Below, piece by piece: positions 22,198-25,154 of a DNA stretch of 25,154 nucleotides (position 1 is the first letter of the stretch; every line of letters starts with the position of its first letter). The notes beneath the pieces were generated by a model. It saw only the letters and a list, made by a program, of their open reading frames with translations. It was not told where the DNA came from and searched no databases. Made by a program: the position numbers and the translations under genes. Source of the stretch: an uncultured Altererythrobacter sp. (GTDB lineage: Bacteria; Pseudomonadota; Alphaproteobacteria; Sphingomonadales; Sphingomonadaceae). The DNA is taken from contig CAMPIX010000025.1 of the NCBI GenBank assembly GCA_946886565.1, positions 1-25,154 of the forward strand, given 5' to 3'.

Positions 22198-23163
22198 ATG
22201 GCGGTACAACACTCTCAGAACGGCAGGTCCCTGAACGGCAAGCTGGTCGCGATGACCGGCGGCAGCGGCTTTCTCGGCCGTCACGTGGCGCAGGCGCTGC
22301 TCGAACGCGGCGCGCGCGTACGGATCGCGAGCCGCGAACCGAACAAGGCGTTTTCCTTGAAGCCGCTCGCCAATCTCGGCCAGATCGAGTTCGTGCGCTG
22401 CGATGTGCGCAACCGCGCGCAGGTGTCCGCGGCGGTCGCCGGCGCGGACGCGGTGGTCAACCTCGCCGGTTCGTTCGAGGGCGACCTGATGAAGCTGATC
22501 TGCGGCGGCGCGCTGCACGTCGCCGAGGCCGCGCGCGATGCGGGCGTGGGCGCGCTGGTGCACATCAGCGCGATCGGCGCCGAGGCCGATTCGCCTGCCG
22601 AATACGCTCACGCGAAAGCCAAGGCCGAGGAGGAAGTGCTCGCCACATTCCCGGGCGCGACCATCCTGCGCCCCTCGCTGCTGTTCGCGGAAAACGGCGG
22701 CTTCGTCCACATGCTCGCCGAGGCGATCGCCACGTTCCCGATCGTGCCGGTTTTCGCTCCGCACGCGGAGTTGCAGCCGCTGTTCGTCGACGACGCGGCC
22801 GACGCGGTTGCGGCGGCGCTCGCCGATCCGGCGCGTCACGGCGGCAGGATTTACGAGGTCGCCGGCCCCGAGACGATCACCATGATCGAGCTGCATCGGC
22901 GGATCGCAGCGGCGCAAGGCCGCGAGCGCCACCTGATCGCGATGCCGGACATGCTCTCGGCGCTGTTCGCCGCGCTGCCGGGCACGCCCATGAATGCGGA
23001 CCAATGGACGATGCTCCGGCAGGGTAACATCGCCTCGGGCGCGCAGCCGGGGCTCGACAAGCTCGGCATCCAGCCGCGCCCGCTCGGGCTGTTCCTCGAC
23101 CGCTGGATGACCCGCTACCGCAAGCACGGCCGCTTCTCCGACCGCACCCGCGGCGCCGCCTAG
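22198..23163 (+). CDS. NDUFA9-like NAD(P)-binding protein (complex I-associated family)
   Basis: A 321-residue atypical short-chain dehydrogenase. The Rossmann glycine motif TGGSGFLGRHV is at 20-30, with FVRCDVRN and VVNLAGSF following, and a Y-x3-K pattern in EYAHAKAKAE (near 140). The order and the ILRPSLLF segment fit the NDUFA9 family, which in alphaproteobacteria and mitochondria is an accessory protein of respiratory complex I or a related quinone-linked function. ATG 22198 is chosen because the conserved fold begins a few residues later; an upstream ATG at 22090 adds an arginine-rich extension with no family support. The stop shares CTAG with the convergent NfeD stop (23160-23163). Confidence 0.88.
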   Translation: MAVQHSQNGRSLNGKLVAMTGGSGFLGRHVAQALLERGARVRIASREPNKAFSLKPLANLGQIEFVRCDVRNRAQVSAAVAGADAVVNLAGSFEGDLMKLICGGALHVAEAARDAGVGALVHISAIGAEADSPAEYAHAKAKAEEEVLATFPGATILRPSLLFAENGGFVHMLAEAIATFPIVPVFAPHAELQPLFVDDAADAVAAALADPARHGGRIYEVAGPETITMIELHRRIAAAQGRERHLIAMPDMLSALFAALPGTPMNADQWTMLRQGNIASGAQPGLDKLGIQPRPLGLFLDRWMTRYRKHGRFSDRTRGAA

Positions 23164-23645
23164 CTCTCCAGCGGGGGGCTCGTCCCCTCGTCGGCGAGCA
23201 GCGTCAGCGGTTCGACCAGCAGCACCGAGCCTTCGTGGCCGACGATGCGCACCCGCGCGCCCGCCGCCGCGTCGGGACCGCGCGCGAGCCATTCGCTGTC
23301 CCCGTAGCGGATGCGGCCCGTGCCGCCGTCGAACGCCTGCGTGACCAATGCGGTCTCGCCCACCAGCCGCCCGCCGCGCTTGTTGAGCAGCGGGTCGGCG
23401 CTGACGATCGGGCTGTCGCGCAGGATGCGGCGTGCCGAGAACACCGCGATCAGCGAGAGGAACACGAAGTCGATGATCTGCATCGGCACGCCGAGGTCGA
23501 AGGCCCAGGTGAGCGCCCCGGTAAGCAGCGCGGCAATCGCGAACCAGAACAGGTAGACGCCGGGCACGAGCATCTCGAGCCCCGCGAGTGCGAGCCCGAG
23601 CGCGACCCACACCCAGTGCGCATCGAGGCCGTCGAGGAAGTCCAT
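23160..23645 (-). CDS. NfeD family membrane protein
   Basis: A 161-residue protein with three hydrophobic segments (about residues 11-32, 35-50 and 55-73), then a soluble OB-fold-like domain (about 90-150) with GGRLVGETALV and RVRIVGHEGSVLLV. This is the short NfeD form that partners SPFH/stomatin-type proteins. It begins on the stop codon of the SPFH gene (TGATG), so the two are made as an operon. The likely role is in membrane quality control or microdomain organisation. Confidence 0.92.
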   Translation of the reverse strand: MDFLDGLDAHWVWVALGLALAGLEMLVPGVYLFWFAIAALLTGALTWAFDLGVPMQIIDFVFLSLIAVFSARRILRDSPIVSADPLLNKRGGRLVGETALVTQAFDGGTGRIRYGDSEWLARGPDAAAGARVRIVGHEGSVLLVEPLTLLADEGTSPPLES

Positions 23646-24667
23646 CAGCGGCGCTCGCTATCGCCCGCGCGCGGCACGCTGGTGCGCGGGACGCGCTCGC
23701 GCTGCGGCGGCAGGGGGGTGCCGGCGTCGGGCGCGCGGGTAGCAGCCGCGCGCTCGGCCGGTCCGATCGCCTCGCGCACCAGCTCGCCGATCCCGCCGAG
23801 CGAACCGATCAGTTGGGTAGCCTCGACCGGGAAGAGGATCGTCTTGGCGTTGGGGCTGGTCGCGAACTTGCCCACCGCCTTGGTATATTCCTGCGCGACG
23901 AAGTAGTTGATCGCCGCGTTGCCGCTCTGCGCGATCGCGTCGGAGACCATCTGCGTCGCCTTCGCCTCGGCCTCGGCCTCGCGCTCGCGCGCCTCGGCGT
24001 CGCGGAACGCGGCTTCCTTCTTGCCCTCGGCAGAGAGGATCGCGCTCTGCTTCTCGCCCTCGGCGCGCAGGATGCGGCTCGCGCGCTCCCCTTCGGCCTC
24101 GAGGATCTCGGCGCGCTTCAATCGCTCGGCCTTCATCTGCCGCGCCATCGCCTCGGAAATGTCGAGCGGCGGGCGAATGTCCTTGATCTCGACGCGGGTG
24201 ATCTTGACGCCCCAGGGCGAGGTCGCGTGGTCGACCACGCTGAGCAGCCGCGCGTTGATCTCGTCGCGCTTGGACAGCGTTTCGTCGAGGTCCATCGAGC
24301 CCATCACGGTGCGCAGGTTGGTGGTGGTGAGCGCCATGATCGCGTTATAAAGCCCGGATACCTCATACGCTGCCTTGCCCGCGTCGAGCACCTGGAAGAA
24401 CACCACGGCATCGACCCCGACCATCGCGTTGTCGCGGGTGATGATCTCCTGCCCCGGAATGTCGAGCACCTGCTCCATCATGTTGATCTTGTGCCCCACC
24501 CGGTCGACGAACGGGGTGATGATGTGCAAGCCCGGATCGGCCGCCTTGGTGAACTTGCCGAAGCGCTCGATCGTGTAGACGTAACCCTGCCGGACGACGC
24601 GTACCGCGGTGAGCACGAAGATCAGCAGAACCGCCACGATCATGATCAGCGTCAGTGTCAGGCCCAT
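23645..24667 (-). CDS. SPFH/Band 7 (stomatin-like, QmcA-type) membrane protein
   Basis: A 340-residue protein with an N-terminal membrane helix (about 3-23), then the SPFH domain (about 25-190) containing [20 protein letters not shown] and [20 protein letters not shown] charged coiled coil (about 190-260) follows with repeated AEGE/AEGK units, then a proline-rich tail. It forms oligomers that organise membrane microdomains. ATG 24667 is chosen over a longer frame to 25021 because GGAGG lies seven bases upstream and the membrane helix then sits at the N-terminus; the longer frame would overlap the plus-strand gene beyond. It is the first gene of the SPFH-NfeD operon. Confidence 0.95.
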   Translation of the reverse strand: MGLTLTLIMIVAVLLIFVLTAVRVVRQGYVYTIERFGKFTKAADPGLHIITPFVDRVGHKINMMEQVLDIPGQEIITRDNAMVGVDAVVFFQVLDAGKAAYEVSGLYNAIMALTTTNLRTVMGSMDLDETLSKRDEINARLLSVVDHATSPWGVKITRVEIKDIRPPLDISEAMARQMKAERLKRAEILEAEGERASRILRAEGEKQSAILSAEGKKEAAFRDAEAREREAEAEAKATQMVSDAIAQSGNAAINYFVAQEYTKAVGKFATSPNAKTILFPVEATQLIGSLGGIGELVREAIGPAERAAATRAPDAGTPLPPQRERVPRTSVPRAGDSERR

Positions 24668-24811
24668 CGATTCCTCCGCGTGGATTATCCCGCATGGTAG
24701 CGCGCGGCGACCCGGCGGCAAGCGAAACCGGAGCGCGGCGAGCAGCCCGTTACCTTTCGGCAAGGAATGATCTCTAGCCTCGCGGCAAAAGGGCGAACCG
24801 GGGACGCAGCC

Positions 24812-25154
24812 GTGATCGAGATCGAGGTTCAGAACGAGACCCACCAGACGCAGGACCGCCTGCGCTTCGCCTCGGTCCCGCGCATCGGCGAAGGCATTCG
24901 CCTGCGCGAGCCCGACGGGTGCTGGGCCTCTTACGACGTGCTCGACGTGTGGTACCAGAAGGCCGAGTTCGGCGACGTGTGGATGCCCTATCTCCACGTC
25001 TGCATGACTCCCGCGGAACAAGCCGCCACCCCGCCCGAGGACCCGCAGCCGGTGGAGGCACCCGCGCAGGTGCGCGCCGCGATCGGCGGGGGCCCTCGCC
25101 TCGCAGCGGTGCGCTCGCCCGTCTGGGGCGAGGAGGAGGTGCCGCCATTCACGG
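24812..25154 (+). CDS. Unrecognised protein, 5' part only (runs off the window)
   Basis: An open frame of at least 114 codons continues past the window end. From GTG 24812 it reads [20 protein letters not shown], with a short conserved-looking core ([20 protein letters not shown] and [10 protein letters not shown]) followed by a proline/alanine-rich linker. GGGGA lies seven bases upstream; an in-frame ATG at 24767 would add 15 residues. It diverges from the SPFH gene, with the shared promoter region between them. I do not recognise the family. Confidence 0.65.
   Translation, partial: MIEIEVQNETHQTQDRLRFASVPRIGEGIRLREPDGCWASYDVLDVWYQKAEFGDVWMPYLHVCMTPAEQAATPPEDPQPVEAPAQVRAAIGGGPRLAAVRSPVWGEEEVPPFT

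Noticed and set aside
24668..25021. N-terminal extension of the SPFH protein
   Set aside because: It would bury the membrane helix inside the protein and overlap the opposite-strand gene; ATG 24667 has a good Shine-Dalgarno.

Overview
The window looks like part of a GC-rich alphaproteobacterial chromosome, most likely Sphingomonadales (Erythrobacteraceae or a relative). This rests on gene content (paired acyl-CoA dehydrogenases, a DUF6356 protein, a QmcA-like SPFH/NfeD pair, an NDUFA9-like protein) and on the strongly GC-rich flanks. The genus cannot be fixed from the sequence alone.

Layout. Positions 1-4374 are core-like: the last codons of a gene, a palindromic intergenic repeat, two translationally coupled acyl-CoA dehydrogenase genes, a DUF6356 protein, an Lrp/AsnC regulator and a YeiH-type transporter. 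Positions 4375-21957 are a genomic island of about 17.6 kb integrated into the 3' end of tRNA-Leu(CAG). The intact tRNA is at 21940-22026 (minus strand). Its last 18 bp are repeated exactly at 4375-4392. A P4-type tyrosine integrase lies next to the tRNA, and an AlpA-like HTH protein further in is a good excisionase candidate. Positions 22027-25154 return to core-like genes: NDUFA9-like, NfeD, SPFH and the start of an unrecognised gene.

The island cargo is almost entirely defence-like. From left to right: (1) a DUF6602 nuclease-fold protein; (2) a hairpin-dense gene-free stretch; (3) an operon of a MmeI-like DNA methyltransferase without a recognisable nuclease domain, a double zinc-ribbon protein, a RelB/YafQ toxin-antitoxin pair, a superfamily 2 helicase and a GIY-YIG nuclease; (4) a two-gene CBASS (CD-NTase plus a Cap15-like membrane effector); (5) an unrecognised 479-residue protein with a HEPN-like segment; (6) a small protein coupled to the AlpA-like HTH; (7) an HNH nuclease; (8) a fused nucleotidyltransferase-HEPN protein; (9) the integrase.

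The most interesting unit is the plus-strand block 6416-14211. It looks like a split restriction-modification system: the methylase, helicase and nuclease are separate polypeptides, and a complete toxin-antitoxin module is inserted between them. The toxin stop codon overlaps the helicase start, and the nuclease start overlaps the helicase stop. The only clear promoter inside the block is the antitoxin's, which has an operator-like palindrome. The restriction half may therefore be expressed under control of the toxin-antitoxin repressor. This is inference from layout, not shown function.
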